Below are positions 17,741-25,751 of a stretch of 64,000 nt of DNA, one piece after another; position 1 is the stretch's first letter, and every line of letters begins with the position of its first letter. Source of the stretch: Maridesulfovibrio sp. (GTDB lineage: Bacteria > Desulfobacterota > Desulfovibrionia > Desulfovibrionales > Desulfovibrionaceae); the NCBI RefSeq assembly GCF_963677005.1, contig NZ_OY781616.1:3109001-3173000 (forward strand), read 5' to 3'. The notes under the pieces are model-generated. The model made no database searches and was not told the origin of the DNA. It saw nothing but the letters and a program-made list of their open reading frames with translations. Position numbers and translations under genes: made by a program.

Positions 17741-18886
17741 CTATTTTCCCATTTCGGAAGCCACACGTTTGAGCACTTCAGGTATTTCGATTCCCTGGGG
17801 GCATTTTTCAATGCACTGCCCGCATTCAACGCACTGCGATGCGAAGCCGGATTTCCGGTACTGGTTTTCGTGGAGGAAGGTGTCGTACAATGATTTTGCA
17901 ACCTTCCCGTTTCCGAACAGGTGCAGCTTGTTGAAGAAGTCGAAGCAGGTGGAGATCAGAACATTGGCAGGGCAGGGCATGCAGTATCCGCAGCCGGTGC
18001 AGCCTACCTGCATAAGTTCGCGGTAGGTCTCCGCTGCCTGCCGGACCAGATCAAGTTCTGTTTCAGTCAGGGAGTTCGGTTCCGCTTCGGAGGCAATGGC
18101 CAGATTCTGCCTGATGTGTTCTTCCTCGTTCATGCCGGAAAGGACCACGACCACTTCCGGATGGTTCCACAGCCAGCGAAGTGCCCATTCCACCGGTGTT
18201 CTTTTGGTTTTCGCCCTGTCCCAGATCTCGGCAACAGCCGCAGGCGGAACCGGCATACCCAGATTCCCTCCGCGCAGCGGTTCCATGATGATTACACCGA
18301 GTCCTTTTGAGGCGGCGTATTTCAGCCCTTTTGTTCCTGCCTGAAAGTCCGTGTCCAGATAGTTGTACTGTATCTGGCAGAACACCCAGGGATAGGCATC
18401 GACTATTTCCATAAAATCTTTGCAAAGCCCGTGGAAGGAAAAGCCGGGATTGACTATCCGGCCGTCCTTTCTGGCCTCATCCAGAAAATTTGTTACATCA
18501 AGGCTGCTTATGGATTTCCATGAGGGGCCTGCCAGAGAATGGACCAGATAGTAGTCGATGTGGTCGGTTCCGAGCTTTTCAAGCTGAGCGTCCAGAAATG
18601 TATCCATGTCCTCCCGGCGATTGACGAGCCAGGTGGGCAGTTTGGTCGCGATGCGGACCTTTTCGCGGTATCCGTCCTTGAGCGCCCGGCCCAGAATGGA
18701 TTCGCTCTGTTCGTCATGGTAGACCCAGGCGGTATCCAGATAGTTCACACCGCCGTCAATGGCCGAGCGGATCTGGGCTATGGCCCGGTCTTCGTCAATC
18801 TCTCCGTTGACCATGGGAAAGCGCATACAGCCGAAGCCGAGGGCGGATAATCTGTCTCCGTTTTTGGGCATTGTTCTGTAAAGCAA
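17741..18886 (-). CDS. Aldo/keto reductase with C-terminal 4Fe-4S domain
   Basis: A 381-residue oxidoreductase. The (beta/alpha)8 aldo/keto reductase domain (about 1-290) has the tetrad Asp51, Tyr56 (DTAWVYH), Lys82 (ATKLP) and His116 (LVHSL). The C-terminus adds Cys-rich segments CTGCGYCMPCP (near 298) and CVECGQCIEKCP (near 355), the pattern of a ferredoxin-like domain. Such fusions are common in anaerobes and probably exchange electrons between iron-sulfur clusters and NAD(P)H or the substrate; the substrate is unknown. It is divergent from the amidotransferase at 19010, with ~120 bp between them. Confidence 0.92.
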   Translation of the reverse strand: MLYRTMPKNGDRLSALGFGCMRFPMVNGEIDEDRAIAQIRSAIDGGVNYLDTAWVYHDEQSESILGRALKDGYREKVRIATKLPTWLVNRREDMDTFLDAQLEKLGTDHIDYYLVHSLAGPSWKSISSLDVTNFLDEARKDGRIVNPGFSFHGLCKDFMEIVDAYPWVFCQIQYNYLDTDFQAGTKGLKYAASKGLGVIIMEPLRGGNLGMPVPPAAVAEIWDRAKTKRTPVEWALRWLWNHPEVVVVLSGMNEEEHIRQNLAIASEAEPNSLTETELDLVRQAAETYRELMQVGCTGCGYCMPCPANVLISTCFDFFNKLHLFGNGKVAKSLYDTFLHENQYRKSGFASQCVECGQCIEKCPQGIEIPEVLKRVASEMGK

Positions 18887-19009
18887 ATTAATCTCCGTGT
18901 GATATATAGGTTCAGTTTCATCTCAGATCTGGAAACCTGTTTCTTGACATCGGTGTTGTTGTCGGGTCTTCTTCGAGAAGAAGTAAAGCTGCTGTAAAGG
19001 TTGTATCAA

Positions 19010-19702
19010 ATGGATAATAAACAGATTCTCATTCTGAATATCCTTTCTGAGGAATCATTCAGAACAAGTTTCGACAATAGAATTGCCGAGGCCTTTCAAA
19101 GCATAGGAGTTCCGCACGATACCGTCCACCTTGACGGACTGAGGAATTTTAACCTTTTTGAAAAATATACGCATCTGATGATATCCGGGTCTACGGAAAG
19201 CGCTGCCGAGGAAAACGATTGGTACCCGGATCTGGATGCCATTATCGGTCGGTTCCTGTCCGAAGATAAATCCATTCTCGGCATCTGCTTCGGGCATCAG
19301 TTTCTGGTCAGGCATATACTCGGCAAGGAGCATGTTCGAAAATCGGCAACACCTGAAGTAGGCTGGACGGAAATTGCGTTGTCCGACAACCTCCTTTTCA
19401 GGGGAATGGATTCGTTTAAATCGGGCGTGTTTCATTATGACGAAGTGTTCGGACTTGATGAACGGTTTGAAATCACGGCAAGTTCCTCTCGCTGTGCCGT
19501 TCACGGATTTCAGGTAAAAGGGAGACCCGTCTGGGGGGTCCAGTTCCATCCCGATTTCATGTACGATGATGTTTTTTCTTTTGCGGAGGCTGTCAGGAAA
19601 ACGGACGAACGTTTTGAGAGCTTCCATTGCCGGACCCTGATTACACCTGAAGAATTCAGGGTCAATGACCTGATATTCAAAAATTGGGTCGAGTTGTCGT
19701 AA
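19010..19702 (+). CDS. Class I glutamine amidotransferase-like protein
   Basis: A 230-residue stand-alone GATase1 domain of GMP-synthase type. The nucleophile elbow GICFGHQFL (Cys93) and the His in VQFHPDF (His180) are clear; the third triad position is Asp182 instead of the usual Glu (HPE becomes HPD). AAAGG nine bases upstream supports the ATG at 19010 rather than the TTG at 19001. No synthetase partner gene is adjacent, so it may be a gamma-glutamyl hydrolase or a protein acting on small glutamyl compounds. A hairpin follows at 19725. Confidence 0.82.
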   Translation: MDNKQILILNILSEESFRTSFDNRIAEAFQSIGVPHDTVHLDGLRNFNLFEKYTHLMISGSTESAAEENDWYPDLDAIIGRFLSEDKSILGICFGHQFLVRHILGKEHVRKSATPEVGWTEIALSDNLLFRGMDSFKSGVFHYDEVFGLDERFEITASSSRCAVHGFQVKGRPVWGVQFHPDFMYDDVFSFAEAVRKTDERFESFHCRTLITPEEFRVNDLIFKNWVELS

Positions 19703-19724
19703 TTTTTCAGACAGTTCATATAAA

Positions 19725-19762
19725 GCGGCTCCTGCCGGGTCTCAGCCCGACAGGAGCGCCTT
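19725..19762. terminator. Hairpin between convergent amidotransferase and ridA genes
   Basis: GCTCCTG (19728-19734) pairs with CAGGAGC (19751-19757), extended inward by CGGG/CCCG across one mismatch. There is no long T-run on either side, so it is a weak or Rho-assisted terminator candidate. Confidence 0.45.
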
Positions 19763-19813
19763 GAAGCATCAATTGGAGAACTGCTGAGACAGGTAGCAGC
19801 TGATGAAATATTG

Positions 19814-20197
19814 CTACTTTCTCCGTGCCACGCACTTGATCTCCACCAGTCCGCCCAGAGGAAGGGCGGCGACCTGAATTGCCGCACGGGCCGGTTTGTG
19901 GTCACCCATGAAATCGGCGTAGATTTCGTTGAGAGTTTTGAATTCTCCCATATCAACGAGGAAGACATCCACGCTGATGATGTCGGTTACCGCGCATCCT
20001 GCCTCTTCAAGAATGGCTCCCAGATTTTTGACTGACTGTTTCGCCTGTGCGGCGAATCCATCAGCCAGCTTCATGGTTTCCGGGTCAAGGCCGAGCTGTC
20101 CGCTGATGTAGAGGACATTATCACAGGCTACGGCCTGCGAGTAAGGACCGACTGCGGCCGGTGCATTTTCCGTGGCAATGAAATCAAGTTCACTCAT
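19814..20197 (-). CDS. ridA: RidA-family enamine/imine deaminase
   Basis: A 127-residue YjgF/YER057c/UK114 protein. It hydrolyses reactive enamines and imines such as 2-aminoacrylate to the keto acid and ammonia; active as a trimer in the cytoplasm. The signature Arg104 (KPARAAIQV), the IEI-type Glu119 (VEIKCVA) and the opening GPYSQAV...YISGQLGLDP are all present. It lies 61 bp downstream of the cysteine desulfidase gene in the same direction, an apt pairing because cysteine desulfidation produces 2-aminoacrylate. Confidence 0.94.
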   Translation of the reverse strand: MSELDFIATENAPAAVGPYSQAVACDNVLYISGQLGLDPETMKLADGFAAQAKQSVKNLGAILEEAGCAVTDIISVDVFLVDMGEFKTLNEIYADFMGDHKPARAAIQVAALPLGGLVEIKCVARRK

Positions 20198-20258
20198 TCT
20201 TATCTCCGTTATTTCATATTATAGAAGTTTCAGTTGTTTCCGGGGTGCCACAGGCAAT

Positions 20259-21548
20259 CTATGCCTGTGCGGTCCCTGCGGGGTGGCGGTCCAGAAGGCG
20301 CAGGATCACTGCGTCGACAGCGGCAAAGCCGATACCGGAAAGTTCACCGACAGCCATGGCGTTGTCTTTGAAATCCGGGCCGATGATTCCCTGCTGGGAG
20401 GTAAGGCCCGTGCCTTTGGTTGCCAGCAGCATTCCCTGATAGGCTTCACCTGCGGCCGTACCGACTTTGAGGGCGCAGGTTCCTTTTGCTCCGTCACAGA
20501 TCATTCCCAGAACGGATGACAAAACATATGCCGAAGCCTGTTCCGCCTGTGTGGCGTTGCCTCCGGCCAGTCTGGTCAGGGCTGCGGCGGCACCTGCTCC
20601 GGCTGCGATTGAGCATCCGCATACAGGGGTAAGGCGGCCTGTTTTGGCCTTTACCGCTCCGGTTACCAGATGGGACAGGGCCAGAGCTTCGGCCAGTTCC
20701 CTGTCCGATTTGTTCCAGGCCCTGGCGGCCAGTGCCGGCGGGATTATTGCAGTCAGTCCGTGGTTGCCGCTTCCGGCGCTGCTCATTACCGGCCACTGCC
20801 CTCCGTCCATGCGCACATCGGCAGCCGCGGCCGACCATGCGCGGATGGTCAGACCAAGGTCTTCGTTGACCATGTTATCGGCGGTTACGAAGCCGGAACC
20901 GAGTCCCCACGGTTTTTCAATTCCCTGTTTTGCCACGTGCAGGTTCATTGCCGCACCTTCAAGCAGGAATTTCTCATCCTCAGGGCTTATCTGTCCTGCA
21001 AGGTCCCACAGCTGTGCGAAATCAAGACGTGAAAGTTCGTTCAGGTAGGAGGGGAGACGTCCGGAACCGGATTCACACTCCTGTCCTTCAAAGACGGTCT
21101 GCTTGTTGCGGATGATTTCCACAAGATTGTCGTGAGAGTGGGCGACAACGGCGGTTACGCTTTCGCCCTGTCTGATCAGCTCCACTTCAACATACACATT
21201 GGGGACATCCTGCAGCACTTCCTGAGTCAGACTTCCGGAGTTGAGCATCTCGCTTGCCTTTGCAATGCAATCGTCATCTATCTTCTCAAGGGACTGCAGT
21301 CCTTTTTCATGGTCTCCGCCGAGAGCGCCGAGGGCGGCTGCGAGCAGATTGCCCCTGAGTCCCGGTGTGCCGGGGATGCCCACGGACTGTCCGTTTTTAT
21401 AGATATTGGCCGAAAGCCGTAAGTGAATGTGCCGGGGAGGTCCGGCGAGATAGCTTGCTCCGGCACTGGCGGCAAAAGCCACGGCACCAGGTTCCGTACA
21501 ACCCAGTGCGGGTTTTACTTCATTATTAAAGAACGCATGCAGATCCAT
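20259..21548 (-). CDS. cyuA: L-cysteine desulfidase family protein (CyuA/UPF0597-like)
   Basis: A 429-residue serine-dehydratase-alpha-like protein of the CyuA/YhaM family, which breaks L-cysteine into sulfide, ammonia and pyruvate through 2-aminoacrylate using a 4Fe-4S cluster. Cys17 in the N-terminal ALGCTEPGA and Cys residues in the late motifs VCGCSIAAGAG and MICDGAKGTCALK are in the places expected for cluster ligands. It is followed by ridA and is divergent from ATC hydrolase, forming a cysteine-metabolism locus. A related function on serine or another amino acid cannot be excluded from sequence alone. Confidence 0.85.
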   Translation of the reverse strand: MDLHAFFNNEVKPALGCTEPGAVAFAASAGASYLAGPPRHIHLRLSANIYKNGQSVGIPGTPGLRGNLLAAALGALGGDHEKGLQSLEKIDDDCIAKASEMLNSGSLTQEVLQDVPNVYVEVELIRQGESVTAVVAHSHDNLVEIIRNKQTVFEGQECESGSGRLPSYLNELSRLDFAQLWDLAGQISPEDEKFLLEGAAMNLHVAKQGIEKPWGLGSGFVTADNMVNEDLGLTIRAWSAAAADVRMDGGQWPVMSSAGSGNHGLTAIIPPALAARAWNKSDRELAEALALSHLVTGAVKAKTGRLTPVCGCSIAAGAGAAAALTRLAGGNATQAEQASAYVLSSVLGMICDGAKGTCALKVGTAAGEAYQGMLLATKGTGLTSQQGIIGPDFKDNAMAVGELSGIGFAAVDAVILRLLDRHPAGTAQA

Positions 21549-21567
21549 ATCAATCCTTTTCGGTATG

Positions 21568-21590
21568 CGCGGATAATTCTCATATCCGCG
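21568..21590. promoter_or_regulatory. Inverted repeat with AATTCTCA core upstream of cyuA
   Basis: CGCGGATA (21568-21575) and TATCCGCG (21583-21590) flank a 7-base spacer ATTCTCA; with the last base of the left arm this makes AATTCTCA (21575-21582). It lies 20-42 bp before the cyuA start, in its leader. The same 8-mer recurs twice upstream of the liv operon (22307, 22346), suggesting a shared regulator or RNA element. Confidence 0.45.
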
Positions 21591-21637
21591 GAAGTTTGTT
21601 TCCTTGGTGCAAATTTCCTTTTTTGTGATCTTTCTCC

Positions 21638-21655
21638 TATCAAGTTTGGTGCCAA
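21638..21655 (-). promoter_or_regulatory. Possible sigma54 (-24/-12) promoter for cyuA
   Basis: On the minus strand the sequence reads TTGGCACCAAACTTGATA: an exact TGGCAC -24 element, then TTGA at -12 with the canonical spacing. The -12 GC is GA, so strength is doubtful. It would place transcription start about 75 bp upstream of cyuA. Confidence 0.35.
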
Positions 21656-21756
21656 TGTTGACTTTTGCGAAAATAGGTACATCTTATGCATGTAATTTGG
21701 AAAAATTAATCAAGCTCGGCGTATTCCGCGTCGGCACAATAAAGGAGTTAACAAAA

Positions 21757-22239
21757 ATGAGTGAAGCCAAACTGCGTGAAGAGCTTTATGCCGCCAATGA
21801 GAACAGGGCCATCATCTATAAATTGATCTTCGACGCCATGGTGGATGAATTCGGTCTTGAAAAAGCAAAAGAAGTAATGAAAAAAGGTATTTATAAAAGA
21901 GGCGAGCAGATTGGCGAGAATTTCAAGAAATTCGCACCCGCTGATTTCAAAGGCCTTTGCGATGCCTTTATCGGCGGAATTCCTGACGATTCCAAGATGT
22001 TTGCTCCTACAATTACCCGTTGTGACGAAGGCGGCCTGGACATCGAGTTTGACAACTGTCCTCTGAAGAATGCATGGCGTGATATGGGCTGCTCCGACGA
22101 AGAGTGCGCAACTCTTTGTGAAGTTGCCGGAATCATTGACTACGGAACCTTCCAGGGAGCCGGATTTCATTTTGAAATGACAGCTCTTCCCGAAGGCAGC
22201 AAGGAAAAATGTTACCTCAAGGTTCGCGCAAAAAAATAG
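21757..22239 (+). CDS. L-2-amino-thiazoline-4-carboxylic acid hydrolase family protein
   Basis: A 160-residue protein of the ATC hydrolase family; the founding activity opens L-2-amino-thiazoline-4-carboxylate to S-carbamoyl-cysteine on the way to L-cysteine. It is cytoplasmic, with a helical N-terminal half and a Cys-rich middle (DNCPLKNAWRDMGC, DEECATLCEVAG) typical of the family. AAAGGAG precedes the ATG at 21757; the longer frame to 21604 is not needed. It is divergent from cysteine desulfidase and sits upstream of the liv transporter. The family includes members of unknown function, so the exact substrate is uncertain. A strong terminator follows. Confidence 0.8.
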   Translation: MSEAKLREELYAANENRAIIYKLIFDAMVDEFGLEKAKEVMKKGIYKRGEQIGENFKKFAPADFKGLCDAFIGGIPDDSKMFAPTITRCDEGGLDIEFDNCPLKNAWRDMGCSDEECATLCEVAGIIDYGTFQGAGFHFEMTALPEGSKEKCYLKVRAKK

Positions 22240-22258
22240 TCTGAGACTTACGGTTATG

Positions 22259-22298
22259 GCGGGGAGTCGGGCACAAGCCCGGTTCCCCGCTTTTTTTT
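22259..22298 (+). terminator. Rho-independent terminator after ATC hydrolase gene
   Basis: GCGGGGA and GTCGGGC-type arms (22259-22274) pair with 22277-22290, closed by an ACAA-like loop and followed by eight T (22291-22298). Confidence 0.9.
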
Positions 22299-22306
22299 GT
22301 CCTGCG

Positions 22307-22383
22307 AATTCTCATTTTTTGTGCGAAATTCGCACTTCCGGTGATAATTCTCAATTTTGGTTGCGAAGTTTACAATTTCGCAA
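22307..22383. promoter_or_regulatory. Repeated AATTCTCA and TGCGAA/TTCGCA palindromes upstream of the liv operon
   Basis: Two copies of AATTCTCA (22307-22314, 22346-22353) and two inverted repeats: a perfect 15-mer GTGCGAAATTCGCAC at 22321-22335, and TTGCGAA (22361-22367) with TTCGCAA (22377-22383). The two palindromes are centred about 170 and 215 bp upstream of the expected start from the sigma54 promoter at 22515, the usual place of enhancer sites for a sigma54 activator. Confidence 0.6.
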
Positions 22384-22514
22384 CTTGTCAGATGTGTTTG
22401 AGAAGAGCTCATGAATGGTTTATGTCGTCATTGTGTATTCTGTGAGTGGACGATTGCTTTGGTTTAAGCGGTAATTTACATTATATGTAAAATTGCTACT
22501 CTTCTGTAGGGGTA

Positions 22515-22532
22515 GTGGCATACTGTTTGCTA
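22515..22532 (+). promoter_or_regulatory. Sigma54 (-24/-12) promoter of the liv operon
   Basis: TGGCATACTGTTTGCT matches TGGCAC-N5-TTGCT with exactly 10 bases between GG (22517-22518) and GC (22529-22530). Transcription would start near 22542, about 78 bp before the first gene. A sigma54 activator gene lies immediately downstream of the operon. Confidence 0.75.
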
Positions 22533-22619
22533 ATTTTACCAAAAGCCTCGACGGGCTTGCTATATGAATCAAGCATACTGAGAAGTACAAACAAACCAGA
22601 AAATTTCCCGGAGGGACAA

Positions 22620-23738
22620 ATGAAAATCAGAAACCTTCTTTTTGGACTTGCCGCCATGGCCGCTTTGTTGCTGGCCTCAACCGCTCAGGCTGATAAAACC
22701 ATCATGCTGGGCTACACACTGCCCCTTACCGGCAGCCACGCACAGTACGGGGAAGTCTTCCGTAATTCCGCCAAGCTGCAGCTTGACAAATTTAACAAAT
22801 CGGGAAAGCTCAAAGGTGCAACAGTTGAAATCACCTACGAAGATTCCAAATCCGATCCCAAGGAAGCTATCAACATCGCCCGCAAGTTCGTTGACAATGA
22901 AAAGATTGTAGGCGTTCTCGGCGATTTTACCTCTACAGTATCCATGGCCGCCGGTCGTGTTTACGGCATGGAAGGTATGCCGCAGCTTTCCCAGACCGCT
23001 TCCCACCCCGATTTTACCAAGGTCGGCAACTACCAGTTCCGTAACATCACCACCCAGGCCTATGAAGGTCCCTTTGTCGCCAAATGGGCTACCGGACTCG
23101 GTTTCAAGAAATTCGCAATCATAGCCATCCAGAACGACTGGGGTATCTCCGCTGCCGAATATTTCGCAAAAGGGCTCAAGGAGCTCGGCGGCGAAGTAAC
23201 CGCAATCGAGTACTTCAACCCCGGAAACCGCGATTTCCGTTCAATTCTTACCAAAGTGGAAAGGGACAAGCCCGAGGCCATATACCTCTGTATGATGTAT
23301 GAAGAAGGTTCCATGGTACTGCAGCAGCGCAGGCAGCTCGGCATCAAGACTCCTGTTTTCGGTACCTCTTCACTCTATTCTCCCAAACTTCTTGAACTGG
23401 CCGGTGAGTCCTCCGAAGGTCTGATGCTTTCCACCACCTTCATGTGTGACAGCCCCGACCCCAATGTTGTCGAATTTGTTGAAGCATACAAGGCTGCATA
23501 CGGCTCCGAGCCGAACATGTTTGCAGGACAGGCCTATGACGCAGTCGGTATCATGCTTGATGCAATCGCCAAGGTCGGTCCCGATGTAACCCGCTCCAGC
23601 CTGCGTGATGCTCTGGCCCAGACCAAGGACTATCCCGGCGTTACCGGTTCAACTACTTTTGATCCTGAAACCCGTGAACCTGTTAAGGGTCTGGCCCGTC
23701 TTGAAGTCAAAAACGGTTCCTTCGTTCTCGTAAAGTAG
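22620..23738 (+). CDS. livJ: Branched-chain amino-acid-type ABC transporter, periplasmic binding protein
   Basis: A 372-residue periplasmic protein of the Leu/Ile/Val-binding family: signal peptide (MKIRNLLFGLAAMAALLLAS, cut after AQA), then IMLGYTLPLTGSHAQYGE and ITYEDSKSDPKEAINIARKFV typical of type I folds. GGAGGG is at the right distance from the ATG at 22620. First gene of a five-gene import operon that ends at 27225. The liganded amino acid cannot be read from sequence; the nearby cysteine-metabolism genes with shared upstream motifs make a thiol or other amino acid possible besides Leu/Ile/Val. Confidence 0.92.
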   Translation: MKIRNLLFGLAAMAALLLASTAQADKTIMLGYTLPLTGSHAQYGEVFRNSAKLQLDKFNKSGKLKGATVEITYEDSKSDPKEAINIARKFVDNEKIVGVLGDFTSTVSMAAGRVYGMEGMPQLSQTASHPDFTKVGNYQFRNITTQAYEGPFVAKWATGLGFKKFAIIAIQNDWGISAAEYFAKGLKELGGEVTAIEYFNPGNRDFRSILTKVERDKPEAIYLCMMYEEGSMVLQQRRQLGIKTPVFGTSSLYSPKLLELAGESSEGLMLSTTFMCDSPDPNVVEFVEAYKAAYGSEPNMFAGQAYDAVGIMLDAIAKVGPDVTRSSLRDALAQTKDYPGVTGSTTFDPETREPVKGLARLEVKNGSFVLVK

Positions 23739-23809
23739 CAGTATAAGTCATTCCAGCAATTATCGGCGGGGCTTCCCGGCCCCGCCACCAATCACAGGAA
23801 AATCACACC

Positions 23810-24721
23810 ATGGACTCGTATTTTCTGATGCAAATCGTCAACGGCCTCAGCGCCGGAATGATCTACGCGCTGATAGCCATCGGCTTCACGCTCATCTTCG
23901 GCGTGCTTAACGTTGTCAACTTCGCCCACGGCGAGATGTATACCATCGGAGCTTTTGCCGGACTGGTATTCATCAATGCCTTCAACTGGCCCCTCGCCCT
24001 TATTATTGTCGCGGCTCTTGCCGTAGGAGGAGTCGCCGGTGTGATTCTGGAAAAGATAGCCTTCAAACCCTTCAGGCGTTTTCAGGACGAAGCCTCACTC
24101 AAATCAAGAGCCATGCGTGAAGCCACCCTCCTGTCCTCTCTGGCATTTTCCATTATCATCAAGGAACTCATTCAGCATTTCTTCGGCGCTGAAATGCAGA
24201 CCATACCCGGACAGTATCTGCTCAACGATCCCATCCCGGTCGGTCCCGTATCCTTTTCCACCGGTCAGTTCCTGATTCTCGGTTCTTCCATAGTCATGCT
24301 CGGCGGACTGCAGTACGTGCTTTATCATACCCGCATCGGCCTTTCCATCCGGGCTATCTCCAACAACCCGCTCGGAGCCAAATACGTAGGCCTTTCCGTT
24401 GACCGGACCATTATAGCCACTTTCGCCGTGGGCAGTATGCTCGGCGGTGCCGCCGGTATAATGGTCGGCCTGTATTACGGAGCCATTTTCCCTTCCATGG
24501 GCTTCGCCCCTTCACTCAAGGCGTTCGTCGCCATGGTTATGGGCGGACTCTCCAGCATTCCCGGTGCCGTAATCTGTGCGCTTATTCTCGGAGTGTGCGA
24601 GTCGCTGGCAACCGACTTCATGACTCAGGGCTGGAGCGATATGGTGGCCTACAGTTTTCTAATTATAACCCTTATTTTCTTTCCTCAGGGCATCTTCGGC
24701 GCCCGCAGGGAACGTGTATAA
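23810..24721 (+). CDS. livH: Branched-chain amino-acid-type ABC transporter permease LivH
   Basis: A 303-residue inner-membrane permease with about eight hydrophobic segments. The opening MIYALIAIGFTLIFGVLNVVNFAHGEMY and the EAA-like loop near LGAKYVGLSVDRT are characteristic of LivH. It follows the binding protein by 71 bp that contain a short GC-rich hairpin (GGCGGGGC...GCCCCGCC, 23764-23787), which may lower expression of the downstream genes relative to the binding protein. Confidence 0.94.
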   Translation: MDSYFLMQIVNGLSAGMIYALIAIGFTLIFGVLNVVNFAHGEMYTIGAFAGLVFINAFNWPLALIIVAALAVGGVAGVILEKIAFKPFRRFQDEASLKSRAMREATLLSSLAFSIIIKELIQHFFGAEMQTIPGQYLLNDPIPVGPVSFSTGQFLILGSSIVMLGGLQYVLYHTRIGLSIRAISNNPLGAKYVGLSVDRTIIATFAVGSMLGGAAGIMVGLYYGAIFPSMGFAPSLKAFVAMVMGGLSSIPGAVICALILGVCESLATDFMTQGWSDMVAYSFLIITLIFFPQGIFGARRERV

Positions 24722-24737
24722 TTCCGAGGGGACAGAT

Positions 24738-25751
24738 ATGAACGACAGTATGAAAGTTAATCCATGGCGTTCCCGCATGCTGGCCGCGGCAGTCCTGCTG
24801 CTTGTGCTGGCAGTTGTTCCGGGAGTGCTTTCCGCCCTGGGTAAAAGTTACTATATTCAGATTGCCAATTCGGCCCTGATCTTCTGCATTCTTGCCGCAA
24901 GCATGAACCTTATCACCGGTACGGCCGGCCTGCTCTGCCTGGGCCACGCGGCTTTTTTCGGAATCGGCGCATATGCCGCCGGTCTGCTGGCTTCCAATTA
25001 CGGACTGCCCTTTCTGGTAACCCTTCCGCTGGGCGGAGTTGCCGCCGGAATTGCGGGTATTCTCGTAGCCCTGCCGACCATGAGGCTGATAAGCATCTAT
25101 TTCTCCGTGGCCACTCTCGGGGTGGGTGAGATAATTCACGTCACCCTGCTGAACTGGGTTTCAGTAACCCGCGGACCCATGGGTGTTCAGCTTTATGAAC
25201 CGATAACAATCTTCGGGCACAGGTTCACCAGCCTCCTGTCCATCTACTATGTAATTGCGGTTCTGGCCTGTATTTCCATTTATGTAATCTGGCGGCTTAC
25301 CAACTCCTACTTCGGCAACGCCCTGCGTTCCCTGAGGGAGGACGACCAGTGTGCCGAAGCCATGGGAATCAATGTTGTCAAACTCAAGATTCAGGCCTTC
25401 GGAGCCAGCACCTTTTTCGCCGGACTGGCCGGTGCGGTGTTTGCTCACAGTGTAGGTTATATCAGCCCGGACAGCTTTCAGTTCAGCGAGTCAATCCTGA
25501 TTCTGGCAATGGTTGTTGTCGGCGGACTCGGTTCTTTGCCGGGCGGCCTTCTCGGCGCCCTGCTGCTCATCCTGCTGCCGGAAGTGGCTCGCGGACTGGG
25601 TGATTTCCGTATGATCGCTGTTGGTGTTGTCATGTTTCTTTCCATTCTGCTGCTGCCCAGAGGTCTTTTCGGCGAGACATCAGCATTGGAAATGGCCAGA
25701 AAGCAGTTCAACGCGGCCTGGAACGGCCGCCAGGTGGTGGGGTGGAAATAA
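24738..25751 (+). CDS. livM: Branched-chain amino-acid-type ABC transporter permease LivM
   Basis: A 337-residue inner-membrane permease and partner of LivH. LivM motifs include NLITGTAGLLCLGHAAFFGIGAY near the start and the cytoplasmic loop FGNALRSLREDDQCAEAMGIN. GAGGGG before 24738 marks the start; the frame from 24714 would overlap livH. Its stop overlaps the next start by one base (TAATG), indicating coupled translation. Confidence 0.94.
   Translation: MNDSMKVNPWRSRMLAAAVLLLVLAVVPGVLSALGKSYYIQIANSALIFCILAASMNLITGTAGLLCLGHAAFFGIGAYAAGLLASNYGLPFLVTLPLGGVAAGIAGILVALPTMRLISIYFSVATLGVGEIIHVTLLNWVSVTRGPMGVQLYEPITIFGHRFTSLLSIYYVIAVLACISIYVIWRLTNSYFGNALRSLREDDQCAEAMGINVVKLKIQAFGASTFFAGLAGAVFAHSVGYISPDSFQFSESILILAMVVVGGLGSLPGGLLGALLLILLPEVARGLGDFRMIAVGVVMFLSILLLPRGLFGETSALEMARKQFNAAWNGRQVVGWK

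Larger units (their letters stand above)
22299..22619. other. Control region of the liv operon
   Basis: About 320 bp without a gene; it holds the repeat motifs at 22307-22383, the sigma54 promoter at 22515 and a leader of ~78 bases. The frame that extends the first liv gene to 22515 lies over the promoter and is not translated in this reading. Confidence 0.6.
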
